A DNA stretch of 64,000 nt from Synaphobranchus kaupii (GCA_029718625.1 CM056381.1:57964157-58028156), one strand, 5' to 3'. Positions 1-13,293 are shown, numbered from the stretch's first letter. Numbers and translations are program-made. Notes: generated from the sequence alone by a model not told the origin.

Positions 1-346
1 ACCCATCCAGATGTAGGAAAAAAATAAAAGACGACTCATCAGAGCATGTTACTCTTTCCCATTGCTTAGGGGTCCTGGTTTTGTACTCCTTCCACCAGGC
101 TATGCATCTTTTAGCCTAGGATACTAGTGGCTTCCCAATGGTGGCCTTACCATAAATACCACCTTTGCGAAGCTCACAATATCTTGTTTTTTTTAGATGC
201 CGGTTCAGTTCTGTGGTAATTTTTGAGGCCATAGTTTTGGGGTGTTCAGCAACTATTCTGTTAAATACACATTTGTCCTTGTTAGTGAGCTTTGACTTGT
301 GACCACTGCTTCCTCTGTGCCAATGCAGTTTGTTCATGTTTGGCAT
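1..346 (-). pseudogene. Tc1/mariner transposase fragment
   Basis: The minus strand encodes an N-terminal and central part of a Tc1-like transposase. The readable 76-residue stretch carries the helix-turn-helix-like segment with a basic RKS/KLT-type motif and an invasive ITTELN segment. Further along (about 1-110) a different frame reads a WERVTCSDESSF-like segment, which holds the first catalytic Asp of the DDE triad. The reading frame changes between the two parts, so at least one frameshift is present, and the window edge cuts off the C-terminal half. The encoded enzyme family performs cut-and-paste transposition at TA dinucleotides in the nucleus. The family assignment is firm; the exact lineage is not. 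Confidence 0.7.
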
Positions 347-911
347 TAATCATAGTGTTTAAAAATTTTCAACACTGTTCCCCTTGTCACGTTAAATAAC
401 TTTGCGGTCTTTGTGAATTATGCACCTGCGATTCAGGCACTGACTCTTTGGAACTATTAGTTGCTTCTTGTTGCTTTGGAAACCTGCATCTCAAAGCACA
501 AATTGTCAGACCTCTGTAATAGCTGTCACATACTGATAATTGGCATTCAACTTAATATGACTTACCTATGTAGCTGCTTTTGTAATTGTGATTTAGTTAC
601 TTTAGTTTATTTAGTTACTTAAATTTCTATGTGCCATGTGTTGTTCCATTATTTTGCCAAACCACTGTACATCAGTATATACAGTAATACACTTAAACTA
701 CAGCTTCTACTAGAATAATTACCGTTTTGCATGCAGTTTCCATACATTTTGCAGACTCTTATGTATATCTTTCATACATTAAATATGGCTATGTACCTAC
801 TTGTGTATTCCAAATACATACCTCCTCTATATATTTTATCTGTGTTATACATTAGACAATATATTGCATTTATATTTCTTTTTAGTATGGGTTGATCCTC
901 TTTTTACAGTA

Positions 912-940
912 CCTCTCTCTCTCTCTCGCTCTCTCTCTCA
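912..940. repeat. (CT)n microsatellite
   Basis: An imperfect CT dinucleotide run of about 29 bp with one CG interruption. Confidence 0.9.
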
Positions 941-1850
941 CACTCTTCTTCTTCTGATTTGGCTCTGTTCCTCAGTCCTGGAATCAGTCCAGCTTTGTTC
1001 CTTTGGAATACTACATTCATCATCAGATGGAGCCATCTGCACAAATATCTCCATACACTACACAGTAACTCTGAAGATCAAAGGATGGACACAGAGAGGA
1101 GTAATGATGCATACATAATTTTTTTTTTCAATAAGCCGCAGTGTTAAACTTTTAATAGAGTGAAATTATAGCTCTGGAATGTGCTTTTTGTTTTGATATC
1201 TCAAAATAAGAAATATAGTACGTGATACAGTTCTTACATCTGTTTCCAGTTGCCTGCCAAGGCTAAAGTTCCTTTGAATGTCAGAAATTATTATTATGTT
1301 TTAATGAATTCATTTCTTAAAATTGGAAGAGGAGGCAAATGCAATACGTACAATTGGGAGCTGTTTGAAAATAGTGCCACTTGACCCCATAATGCTGCTG
1401 TTGTGCAACTTTGAATAATTTTCATAATAAGTTTCAAAGGTTAAAGGTTCATTTGTCAAAAATGTGTGCTTGCCTACCATATCTCTCCAATGTGGTATAA
1501 CACCATCAACTTTGTGGATGTGCTTTTCGAACTGACTAATCACAATCTTGTGTAGGTAGGATTTTAACTGCAGGCAGTGATTAAAAGCTAGAACATTCCC
1601 TTGTGGTGCTCTGATAAATGATGTTCAGACTAGCCACACTTGTTGGGTTCATACAATCCAGCTACTGAATCACATATTTGTCCAGAAAAGCCAGCCGGAT
1701 TACTTAAAAAAAATGCCTTATAAATAAATGGTAGCATTCCCTTGGCATTGCTGGACAATTCTTTGATAACAAACGGTATACACTACCACTACTGTATGTC
1801 ACTCTAGATAAGAGCTTCTGCTCCTGTGATGTAATATGTAATTACATTAT

Positions 1851-1893
1851 GTGACATTAATTTAGCAGACACTCTTATCAGGAGAGACTTCCA
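1851..1893 (-). repeat. L2-type LINE/SINE 3' tail fragment
   Basis: Contains a diverged form of the TTTAGCAGACGCTTTTATC motif. On the minus strand this matches the 3' tail of the LINE at 62880-63929. Only the tail is recognisable, so this may be a severely 5'-truncated LINE or a SINE sharing that tail. Confidence 0.4.
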
Positions 1894-3455
1894 GGAATAT
1901 TATATAGGAGAAGCTTAAGTGCATTTGACTAATTAACATGAGCAATAGTGCCAGACCTTTCCTGAGCAGAAAGTGAAGATGCAACATCACTAAAGCTCAA
2001 GTGCAATTTACTGTGCTAACTAAGAATCAAAGTAAAAATCCTAAATGCATACAGAGTGCATTAATAATAAGCCCTAAGAAGAGAATAGAATAAAACCATT
2101 AAAAATATAACCTAAAACTGTAAAAATGCCATAGCTTGAACAAATACAAAAAGTGGGAGTGCTACTGGGTGGGAATGAGAGGGGAACCAAGATGTAGTCT
2201 GAAGAAGTGGATTTTCAGCCTCCATTGGTTGGTAGTCAATGGGCCTCATTCATGAACCTTGAGCAGAACGAAATTGGAATTAAATCATTCGTATTAGCAA
2301 TTTTTTATTTTGGCATTCATCAAGGTTTTCATATCTCAGATGTGTTCGTACGTACAAAAATGTTTCTACACCTGCTCAGGACCACGCGTACTGAATCCAT
2401 AAATTCAAAATGCCGCTAAATTTAGCTTCTGAATGTCAATTAGAATACGCCTGTGAATTAATTTTTATTTTCATTTAAATTCACAAGACTAAATGTAGCC
2501 TTTGAAGTGCACAATGCAAACGTATGCCTAATAATTACGACTGTAAAAAGCAAGAACTTTATATTAAGCCTATTAATTAATTGTAGGCCATGAATTTATT
2601 TAATTAGACCCATAACGTAATTAATGCTCCCAGTCGGCTACTATTTTTCTGAATTGAATTTAAATGTTACATGACATTAAATATGCAAATTAAAACACAC
2701 ATTTAACCATTGAATGACATTTACTGTAAAATTACTTACAGGTCTGTATAGCCAGCATTGCAATGGCTGATCTTGTGCTGTTGGAGGAGAGAACCAAACA
2801 CATCTTTAGGATTGTGCATAGGCTATTTGTTGGCTGAGAGTGATGTATGGCTGGTTAGTCGTTTTCGGGTTTTTATGAAATTGCCAACCTGCCCAGTGTT
2901 ATTGGTGCCGTAACTGTAGCCTAATGCACAAACGTAGCCTCAAGGCTCCATCCGAAGGTACGTTTGCAAAATATGAATAGAAAGGGCTGTCACATCTGTG
3001 TAGCTCATATGTCATGTGAAATGTATTGCTCAACGTCCTGGCCTGGTTGCCTGGTGGGACCATAGACGAGTGGGACCCACAACTGCTTCAGTTGGCACTC
3101 GTTTGCAGAACGCTGCAGTGAGAGACGGCTGGCTTATTGGTGTAGTTATGTTGAATTGCTGTGTCAGAGTATTGATTCCTAACTACCTCTTTCCATTACT
3201 AGGGGATCAGGGATTTCAAACCACCTCTCGCACACACAGAACACCAACAAAAATGACAAAATTTATAAATTCTTTATTTTACTTACTGTATTTCCAGGCA
3301 GTGAGAAAGACCGCAGCCTAGTGCTTGGCAGATGGAGGCAATGCGCTGATCCAATGCAGATACGCTTGAACTTTAACAGTTCGTAAGATGGGAGATTCTG
3401 CATTTCCTGCATGTTATATCCTGTCAGGTCTTTTTACTTTACCATGAAAATTTAA

Positions 3456-4233
<778 letters not shown>

Positions 4234-4253
4234 TGTATATATACAGTATATGG

Positions 4254-4575
4254 AAAAATAAGTCAGGAGAAGAAACCCTTCAAGTTATCCATCCACATCT
4301 ACTGCATATCTGGCAGCAGAGTGATGGTTTTTAAGGCTTGTTTGATACGTTAGACCCTTGATGACTTGAACCATTTAGCCAACCATGTGTTCCATACTGT
4401 TCCAGTGCAATTTACAGCTAAATCTAGTCCCCCCTCCCAATTCCCATAGAGATCCATTCAAATGCAGAGAGTTTATAGTGTCGCTTGTAGGAGTACCAGA
4501 AAATAAGATATCAAGAGTCTTTTGATATTGTTGGGTCACAGACATCAGGAAGAGGGGGGGGGGGACTATGTACAA
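4254..4575. repeat. Composite fold-back repeat, copy A (one arm)
   Basis: Shares long stretches with 7796-8281, 24428-24684 and 48825-49030. Examples are CAGGAGAAGAAACCCTT, TCTGGCAGCAGAGTGA, AATTCCCATAGAGATCCATT and GAGTACCAGAAAATAAGATA, followed by the junction GTTGGGTCACAGA. Only one arm is present and it ends next to a (TG)n tract. The sequence is non-coding. Confidence 0.75.
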
Positions 4576-4579
4576 AAGG

Positions 4580-4580
<1 letters not shown>

Positions 4581-4633
<53 letters not shown>
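4581..4633. repeat. (TG)n microsatellite
   Basis: An essentially pure TG dinucleotide run of about 53 bp directly beside the fold-back repeat. Confidence 0.97.
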
Positions 4634-4635
<2 letters not shown>

Positions 4636-4995
4636 AAACAGTCTCTGGTGATACTTCTGATCTTTTGCCTCTCGTTTGCGTGAGCATATTCAGTGTGACG
4701 TCACAAGAAAACTCATTTTTAAACTTTATTTCAGCAGCCTCAGACAAAAAAACATTGAGTAGGCTATTCATCAGTTAGTCATCATCACAAGTTCAATACG
4801 ACCAACCAGAGTCTATTGTTAACTCTCTGATGATTAAAACAACATGACTATAACTTCCTTATTGAATTGTGTCAAGTAAAATCACACATTGGTTCTTATT
4901 CCTATATGTATTGTGGGTATAACTAGATTTAAAATATAACTGTAAACCCTTAGTTTGGTAGGAGAATGCAGCAATTTCTCTATTATAGCCTAAGG

Positions 4996-5197
4996 CAGGG
5001 GTCCTGAATCTTATCCAGAAAGAGCCAGTGTGGGTTCAAGCTTTTGTTCCAACCCAGCAGTTACACACCTGATTCTACTAATCAACCACTAGTCTTGGAT
5101 AAAGACATTGATTAGTAGAATCAGATGTGTTACTGCTTGGTTGGAACAAAAGCCTGCACCCACACCAGCCCTTACTGGATAAAATTGGGGCCCCCTG
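4996..5197. mobile_element. hAT-type palindromic MITE
   Basis: Begins CAGGGGTCC and ends CCCCCTG. The two halves are inverted copies of one another (AAGCTTTTGTTCCAACCCAG on the left, TTGGTTGGAACAAAAGCCTG on the right, with mirrored TGATTCTACTAATCA segments). The flanking 8-bp sequences GCCTAAGG (4988-4995) and GCCGAAGG (5198-5205) are a 7/8 target-site duplication, as expected for hAT. It has no coding capacity. This MITE type is common in fish genomes. Confidence 0.9.
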
Positions 5198-5205
5198 GCC
5201 GAAGG

Positions 5206-7474
5206 TGAAATTGAGAGGTGCAGTGCACTGGATGGCATATTGTTTGCTGCAACTTCGCCAATAGAAGTAAGTGGCTACATCCGTTCAATATCATAGAGTT
5301 CAGTTTTTTGCCCACTCACGCAGGTGTCTGCATCTCTCTGAGTGCTATTCTAGTTAACAATAAATCCACTTGACATAAAATTTGGTATGCATCCATTTGC
5401 TGCCTCAAATGATTAAATGGTTGAATATTTAAAATAATTATAATTGTGTTCTTTGGAGCACAATGGATATTAACGTAACATAATATAATGACAAGAACAG
5501 GCCATTCAGCCTGTTGACGTGAAACTTTGTATACTGGGACTGCAGTAGGTTCTTCTGAAGGAAAATAATGCTGTCAAAAGGCTGAATAATAGCCAATCAT
5601 AGTGCAAGCACAGTCAAATTGATATACAATGCATAATAACACCACCAAATCTCACTGAAATTGCAAATACTGTGAATACTGAAAAGATGTCTGAATGGCG
5701 AACCAAGCAAACTTGTGTTTGTGCAAATGCATATAGGCAATGTTATGACATTCAAATCTCCTTATCATTATGTAAATCATGCTCCCAAAACGTATGCCAC
5801 AAAATATTATGCAAAGTTTTGAAATAATCAGATAATAAAATACAATAGCATGTAATTCAAAATTACACCATCAGATTTTAAAGTTCTTTCTCAGCATTAA
5901 ATTGTGCAAATTCTTAATCGGCAATACAAAAATGAGAAATCATACTTTTATTACATGTATTTGGGTGACTTGCAGTGGCATTTTGCACTTGGTGCTTGGA
6001 CCCCAGAAGTTATGCTTGCTGTTATATTTCTCTCTAAATATGCAATTCTCAACAAGTCATACTTGGAAAAAATGTAACTGGTACACTGGCATTATTACCA
6101 AGTGCTCATAAAATGTACTTGCCCCAGCCAAAACTTACAGCACTGCTGTTGATATTGTTAGCATTATTCATTGCCTTGAAATAAAGAGTCTGTTGAATAA
6201 ATCATTAGATTACAAATGTACTGTTAAAACATGTTGTCTTTCAGCTTTTGTTTCTTGCCCCAGCCTGAACCTAAATGTATCACTAATGTTGGCATTGTTT
6301 ACATTATTCACTACCGTAAATTAAAGGGTGACTAAAGGTGACTAAAGAAAAGTGAGTCAGTCTGATAATGTGAGTTTCATTTTTAGGTCACAGGAAAAAG
6401 TAGCATGTAGTAGTTTGTAGATGCCTTTGTTTAATAGTTCATGCATATAGTGCATATAGTGTGTCTTATTTTCATTAAATGATTGTACATTTTCATTGAA
6501 GTAGGTCATCAATAAAATGTAATGATTAAGATCTGAAATAGATTTGGTGATTAACAACAAAAGAAGTAATAAGAAGAAGTTTGAAAAGAGATAGGAAATT
6601 CAAATGAGCATCAACAAGCCAAACTTTGCTCTCTACACTAGCTACTCTGTAGCTATGTTGGTCTACTGTATTTCAAACAACACAAACTCATCACTGGGCA
6701 GATTGATTCAAACCTTCTCACAAAGAGCCTAATTCATATTCTTAGAGTATGTGCTCCCAACCAGGATAGTGACCTGTATAAAAAGGCTTTGTATTTTCCT
6801 ACTTCAATTTTGTTTAGGCTATTTTTCCATTCCTCTTATACCTCATACCAATCTTGATAGCTAACTTTTGATAATTCAATAGTAGCTCAAACTGTTGGTG
6901 GTTATCACTGATACGGCAAAATAACTTTCCACCTTGCTCACTGAAGTTGATGTGCCACTGCCCACACGTCTTGTGATTCGGAAAAAGGTTAAACCATACC
7001 ATGAAATTAAACCATTACCATTACCATTTAATTACCATTAAAACTTGCTTTGGACTTTTAGAGCTAGAGTACGCAACTTTGTAAAATGGTCACATTTGTT
7101 GTCATAACACCCCTTGGCCCTGCCCACAGAGAAAGAGACACACCCCCAACCCCACTGCTTCCACAGACCTCATCCTCATCCCACATCCGAGTTTTCTAGA
7201 TACGACCACAGGATTATAGACTGGGTAAGCTATAGCTAAAATTACAGTAAAAATGTCAGCTACAAGAGTCCAGGTAAAACAACAGAATCTTTTCTGTTGT
7301 TGCATCACACTGAGTTTGTGTAGTGGTAGTCTCAACCTGGCATTATCTGCCTACTGGAATGCATGGCTATAGACGAGTAGCCGGTTCTAGCAAATGCGAT
7401 GTATACGACAGATAACTTTAGAAAACATTTCCAACTACAATTGGCTGGCAAGCAGAAAGTCCACTGGTAAATTA
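5206..7474. other. Non-coding AT-rich stretch
   Basis: No gene recognised. Two diverged copies of a CTTGCCCCAGCC...GCATTATTCA...AAATAAAG-like block lie at about 6119-6190 and 6253-6325, suggesting a local duplication with a period near 135-140 bp. Otherwise AT-rich sequence without recognisable structure. Confidence 0.5.
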
Positions 7475-8281
7475 CAGTGCCCTCCACTATTATTGGCACC
7501 TCTGGTAAAGATGAGTAAAAAGGGTTATAAAAAAATTCACCGTTTGCTGAATTAGCTTAATGTCACACTGAAAAAATGTGAAAAATCCAACCTTTAATTG
7601 AAGTAAATTTTTTATGAGAAAAAAATAAACCCATCAAGAAATAATTATTTTTTAACAAAACCACATGTGCCACAATTATTGGCACCCCTGTATTTATATA
7701 TAGAATAAAGTAATCATTTTTAATATTTGGTCACATATCCTTTGAATGCCATGACTTACTGATGTCAGTGACCCAACAACATAAAAAGACTCTTGATATC
7801 TTATTTTCTGGTACTCTTACAAGCGAAACTATAACGTCTCTGCATTTGAATGGATCTTTTTGGGAATTGGGGGGTGGGACTAGATTTAGCTGTAAATTAT
7901 GCTGGAACAGTATGGAATACATGGTTGGTAAAATGGCTGTAAGTCATCAAGTGTCTGCGGTATCAAACAAGCCTCAAACCATCACTCTGCTGCCAGATAT
8001 GCAGTAGATATGGATGGATAACTATGGGTTGTTTCTCCTGACAAATTTTCCTATTGAACTCTATGAAAAAATCAGGAGAGAAAGTCAGGAGAAGAAACCC
8101 TTTAAGTTATCCATCCATATCTACTGTATTTCTGGCAGCAGAGTGACGGCTTACAGCCATTTAGCCAAGCATGTGTTCCATACTGCTCCAGTATAATTTA
8201 CAGTAACCAATTCCCATAGAGATCCATTCAAATGCAGAGACGTTATAGTATCGCTTGTAAGAGTACCAGAAAATAAGATAT
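7475..8281. mobile_element. Tc1-like arm joined to a fold-back hairpin, copy B (most complete)
   Basis: A TA dinucleotide (7473-7474) precedes CAGTGCCCTCCACTATTATT. A related motif (CACAATTATTGGCACCCCTG) recurs near 7671-7690, giving an IR/DR-like terminal repeat as in Tc1 elements. The sequence then passes AATATTTGGTCACATATCC into a long hairpin. The left arm (7796-8042) and right arm (8084-8281) are inverted copies with some indels, separated by a loop of about 40 bp. Three other partial copies in the window keep the same Tc1-to-hairpin junction, so the combination behaves as one repeat family. No protein is encoded. Confidence 0.7.
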
Positions 8282-8956
8282 GCCTCCATGTTACATCAAT
8301 GGCTAATTCATTTCCAGTATCGTAGAATTATAAAGGCTTATTTAAAAATTGCACCATAAACAGAACCCACCAAAAACCCACCATGTAACCCACCAAAAGC
8401 ATTAGTCCACGTCATGCCCGACATATAGCTATGTCTACTTTAGCGATTAGCGTTGTAGAATTTGAACTAGGTTGTTGGGAAAAAAAAGTCTTAATCTGCT
8501 AATTTGTTATGTACCTCACTATAAGAAACAGCTGAGCAAATCTTTCCCATATCTGTTTTATGGTGAGATATTGGTGAGATCAATTGTTCTGCCAACTTGC
8601 TTGGTAATTGGTGCTAATACGGCAGAGATATTGATGGCCAAAATTTGGTCTTTAACATGTAAATTACAACCAAAACCAAACATAGGGGAATGCAGTAAAT
8701 TAGTTTATTCGATCTACTGTATTACATGAGTAAGTAATTCTGTGACAGTGTCATTTGAGTACAATCCATGACAGAAACACTGAAGATGAGCAAATAAAAA
8801 ATCTTTTCATTTCATTTTGTGGAATTAGGGCACACAGTGCTAATCCAAACATTTCACATCCCACTGGGGATTACCGCTGTCTGCCACCAGGTGCAGCTGA
8901 AACCAGCTGCATTAAAGAGGCCAGTTGTAAAGACATGCACAAGCACACAATCGAGC

Positions 8957-8995
8957 AGAGAGAGAGAGAGAGAGAGAGATAGAGAGAGAGAGAGA
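8957..8995. repeat. (GA)n microsatellite
   Basis: A run of about 39 bp of AG/GA dinucleotides with a single T interruption. Confidence 0.95.
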
Positions 8996-9872
8996 ATTTG
9001 AGGTTGACAATAAAATACAACAACCTCTTCATTGTCCAGGAGGGGAGTGCCATTAGACTGAAAGTTGCTTACTTTACTTAATTTTAAAGAGAATATAAAA
9101 CATTTTCAGTGCTTGTTAATTTGCGAATGTAATCAACATTTAATGAGTAAGTTCATGTTATGTACTTTTTTGTATACTATAGAAAAACACTGTATTATGT
9201 AGAATTATATTGATCAGCCAAGCCAAAATACTTTGCTTTTATTTCAAGGCAAGACCAGTTATACAAACGGTGTAATGCCGAGAACGGACAGCCAACCCTC
9301 AGAACCTGTGAGTTTATCGATGGTGGGCATCACAACCATAATGCTTTGTGCCAGCATCATGACAGCCGTATTGTTTATGTCATCTGAAAATGGGAATGCT
9401 CATGACAGAATGATGTCTGCTAGTACATACGTGGCAAGTCAAAAAGTGACTGGTTTCAAATTTAAATTTGAGAAAGATAAGCTGCCTTCCTCATTGTATC
9501 CCTATGAAGCCGGAAACAGTTAGATAACTGAAGAGCTAATGCAATAAGCAGAGTAGGAAACATGGGTTTCCTTTGCTGAGCCCATGATGGCTCATACACA
9601 CTCTGCTCCCCAGCTATCCAGGCAATGCCATGGTGGTCTAAAGTCAACACTGCTTGAGGCGCTTGAGTGTGTGAGCTTGTCTTTTTTGCTGGATTGCACA
9701 AATGCGGTTTTGTATATGCACATCTGGTACAGAAGACTGAGGCCAAGGCCCTGATCTAATTCAGACACGAACAGGCATCAAACAGTCTGCTGCTTAAACC
9801 TCAGTCGAAGTGGATGCAGGGATCAGAAATCAATGAACAGTTATGTTATCGGCATAAACAGCACCCCCACTA

Positions 9873-9890
9873 ACACACACACACACACAC
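9873..9890. repeat. (AC)n microsatellite
   Basis: About nine AC dinucleotides. Confidence 0.9.
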
Positions 9891-10194
9891 CAGGGATGTC
9901 ATGAAATCAGTTACCTATTTTGCACTTGTGGCCGGGTCAGTTAGTGCATTACATGCATCTCTGGGCTGGCCCTTCAGGCAGATGGCAGCCAAGTGTTATG
10001 TTACACTTCCCCACTGGTTAGAACCATCCATAATGCCCTGCACCTTTAGCCATCCTATAAATTAGTTCAAGTCTGACATAAGCTGTCCTTGACACTTTGG
10101 AATAAATCTTTTTCCTTTTCTCAAAAAGGCATGTGGTGAGCAAGTCTACCAGCTTCTCATAGCAAAAAGGGAATGTATTACTCATATAAACTGC

Positions 10195-10345
10195 ACAGGT
10201 AAGGATATGCAACCAAAACTGCACATGCAAAGGATATGCAACCAAATATGAAATATGATGACTTTATTTTAATTTATGTTAATTACTTTTGGTGCCCAAA
10301 ATGGGGGGGACTATGTGTAAAAATGGCTACAATTGGTAAAGTATA
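10195..10345. repeat. Tc1-like 3' region remnant
   Basis: Contains GCAAAGGATATGCAACCAAA and AAAATGGGGGGGACTATGTG, matching in inverted orientation the Tc1-like arm at 7716-7745 and in direct orientation 49050-49130 of the composite repeat. It is a short non-coding relic lying just left of a Sleeping Beauty-like inverted repeat. Confidence 0.55.
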
Positions 10346-10464
10346 AATTGGAATGAAATAGAAATAGTAGTTTGTAACATTATCAATGTCTTGACTGTAT
10401 TCTTTGACCAATTTAATGCTACCTTAGTGAATAAAAGTATCAATTTGCGACCAAATATTAAAAA

Positions 10465-10708
10465 TTTAAAGGCACAGTCAACTTAGTGTATGTAAACTTC
10501 TGACCCACTGGAATTGTGATATAGTGAATTAAAAGTGAAATAATCTGTCTGTAAACAATTTTTGGAAAAATTACTTGTGTCATGCACAAAGTAGATGTCC
10601 TAACTGTCTTGCCAACACTATAGTTTGCTAACATGATATCTGTGGAGTGGTTAAAAATGAGTTTTGATGACTTCAACCTAAGTGTATGTAAACATCCGAC
10701 TTCAACTG
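10465..10708 (-). mobile_element. Isolated Sleeping Beauty-like left inverted repeat
   Basis: Read on the minus strand it starts CAGTTGAAGTCGGATGTTTA (outer direct repeat) and reaches an inner direct repeat GTCAGAAGTTTACATACACT about 200 bp later, followed by AAGTTGACTGTGCCTTTAAA. It is nearly the same sequence as the left inverted repeat at 47148-47395. A TA follows the outer end (10709-10710). No transposase accompanies it. It is a solo terminal repeat or a very short internal-deletion derivative. Confidence 0.85.
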
Positions 10709-10789
10709 TATGTATGCATACATTTTCTGAACAGAAAAATATAAAATTTTCTTTTTATTTTAAGAAATATATAATTTCCATCCATACAT

Positions 10790-10970
10790 TTTAAAACAGA
10801 TTACTCTTGGTCAGGGATGCAGGGGGGCTAGAGACTATCCCAGCAGACATTAGGTGAAAGGCAGGAATACATCCTGGACAGGTCACCAATCCATCACAGG
10901 GCCCACACACCATTCACTCACACACTCACTCTCCCATTACCCTAACCTGCATGTCTTGGGGAGGAAATAT
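10790..10970 (+). repeat. Conserved interspersed repeat fragment
   Basis: Carries the sequence blocks GGGGGGCTAGAGACTATCCC, ATCCTGGACAGGTCACCAAT and TAACCTGCATGTCTTGGGGA. These recur in a widespread vertebrate/fish interspersed repeat (probably LINE-derived 3' sequence). The order is as expected, but part of the interior is deleted. It is non-coding; the class is inferred from memory of the family and is not certain. Confidence 0.5.
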
Positions 10971-12003
10971 ATAATTTCATGCTTTAGAAATGTAAATCTT
11001 TTTTGGTATGGGTTAGTCAGGCTAATGATAACATGCAGTTGGGTGCATGTATGTATTGTGAGACTTGTAATTAGCATACAGAATTCATCACAAATGCACA
11101 GACAGACAATATTGTGCGGAGATGGTTATGTCTAATATGATTTCCCAGTCATGATTATGCTCCCATCTTCACACGCACTCCTGCCTCTCACCTACTGTGT
11201 CATTTGAAAAGACATGGTTTCTTCAAACTGTTTTCATTTCATAATCACCATTCACATGAAAATCTTTTGCTCTCCTGCCAGCCACTGGCAGAAAGTAATC
11301 CAATAAAATTAACATAAACAAAAAATATTAAATGGTTTTCTGCACATTTGCCAGTAGAATGAAACAAAAGCACCGTGAAAGCTGTGTCATAGTAGCAGAG
11401 GTAAAATAGTTTTGACAGCTGGATATAATTCAAAGTTCAGAGAGAGAGAGAGAGAATTGTCAGCAATCAGAATCAAGTTTACACGTCCTGGGAATGCGAA
11501 TTGAAAAATAGGTTGATGCTGTTGAAATTCTACATAGGCAATACCACGACTTTCACAGGGGAATCAAGGCATACAAAATCGTGGAATAACAAACTGTATG
11601 AAAGACTTATGATTTGGACAGAGACATGCGCAGCCAAAATGACAGTATAAAGGGGGAGTAGTGGGTCCTGTCTGGAGATCAGGTGCAGCGCATCTTTCTG
11701 CTTCCTGAAGAAGACTTTCAATCAACGACACTGCTCGGAAAGGAAATCACATCCATCTGCGTACACAGCCCTTCCCCTGTTTTCTTGGATTTGTTATCTT
11801 AGATAGAAAATCTAGGATGACAGAATAGTCACAAGGCTGGATACAAACCAGGTTTCTTCTTCTTGTATTTCTCCCTTTGTGCCTGAACCCTTATATATTT
11901 GAATACTTGTCCAACTTTTTGATTTGTAATCTTGGTGTGTGTGTTCCAGGATGAGCCTTTGCGTTCCAGGAAAGCTTTGAAAGTCTCTCATTTGTGGCTG
12001 TAT
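10971..12003. other. Non-coding stretch
   Basis: No gene, RNA or recognisable repeat beyond a short GA run near 11440-11456. Confidence 0.5.
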
Positions 12004-13285
12004 TAGGCTTGGGCGATATTGAAATTCCCCTACTGACGATATTACTTTAAAGGGATTGCCAACTCTGCTGAAAAAGTGGTTTTCTTTATTTGACATTACT
12101 CCTCGTTATTAAAATAATCATCCACCAATATTTCAGCCTTTAAAAACATCTGCAGCTGAAACAAAGGAAGATTGAATAGTGTCACTTTCTGCCAACTACG
12201 CAGTTCTCAGGACTGGGTGGGCGTAAAAGCTAGTTACTATCCAGGCCACGCCCAAGAGCCTCTAGGCAAGTTACTCGGAAATGCAAACACCGTTTAGCAA
12301 AACAAACGATAGCTAAATACCCTAATAAAGAAAGTGCGTGGTGCAAGTTGCAACCGTACCATATGTTTGAGCCACTGAACTAAAGAAGATCCGTTCACAT
12401 AATAATACTAGCTGCTAAATCATAAAATTACCATGATATGTCATCAGAGATTAAGGAAACATGCTAAGTCGAAATATTGGCTTCTCCGACTAAATTGCTA
12501 CAGCCAGTATGTTTTCCTTTGAAATTTCCATTCCGGGTAGGAACGTCTGTATTTGTTTTGGCCTGTGTGATTCACTATTCTCCGAGTTGACTCCGCCCAC
12601 TGCCCATTACGAACAACCAGATGTACTCCGGCACTCCGACAGCCGATTTATGAATGCCTAAGCTAAGTTCAACATCGTTTTCATTTAGCTAGCTAGCTAA
12701 AGATTTAAATATATATGTATATAGTTACTAGCTTAACATACCACTAACGTTAGCTTATATCTGTGTAACCGTAAACATAGCCAGGCATGCATCTAGCTAA
12801 CATTGACAGAGTTATAAAAAATCCACATGAGCTGGTTTATAATTTGCAAACAATAAATAAATTGCAAATGTATACATTTGCTGATCAACTTACAGTGTAG
12901 GACTCGTCGTCGCTTGTCATTGTCAAAATAGAATAAGTCTCAAAATATAATGTTGCGCTCGGCTCGTCTTGCGCTCGTGTTCGTTCAGTGTCCTCAACCT
13001 GGCAACCCGCGTGAGCTTCGAGTCTGGGGAGGAGGGGGCGGGCGGAGACAACTTTCCAATATTGTGAATTTGGACTGCAGTACCCATTTTAAACGCTCAG
13101 TGTCAATGTTACATATAGCTCCTCTAAATGTAATATATTGTATAGACAACAGCCTATACAGATAGCCTACAATACAAATCAGCAAGTTGTATACGTTTGT
13201 ATTCATTCATGAATATCGTTCTGTTATTGTGGCACGTGAGGATGATTATCATCACCAACCAATATCGTGTTGCATGATAAGCCTA
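12004..13285. mobile_element. Non-autonomous hAT-like element
   Basis: Starts TAGGCTTGGGCGATATTG and ends CAATATCGTGTTGCATGATA followed by AGCCTA. Both ends contain the same TAGGCTT and CGATATTG blocks in inverse orientation. The 8-bp flanks GGCTGTAT (11996-12003) and GGCTTTAT (13286-13293) differ at one base, consistent with a hAT target duplication. The interior has no transposase. A GC-rich segment at 12940-13060 is more base-balanced than its surroundings. A short relative of the right end lies at 27544-27645. Confidence 0.65.
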
Positions 13286-13293
13286 GGCTTTAT

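Larger units (their letters stand above)
8282..10194. other. Non-coding stretch with two microsatellites
   Basis: No gene identified. A 96-codon plus-strand open frame at 9233-9523 has no recognisable domain and I do not call it. (GA)n lies at 8957-8995 and (AC)n at 9873-9890. Confidence 0.5.

Noticed and set aside
2238..3330. Possible PIF/Harbinger element with transposase remnant (GGGCCTCATTCATGAA start; LLGDQGF-like residues near 3200)
   Set aside because: No matching right terminus and no target duplication, and the protein resemblance is a handful of residues in one frame, so I do not call it.
4581..4771. Open frames running through the (TG)n microsatellite
   Set aside because: Translate the dinucleotide repeat; artefact.
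9233..9523. 96-codon plus-strand open frame
   Set aside because: No recognisable domain, no nearby exon signals that I can support, and the length is not unusual for AT-balanced random DNA.
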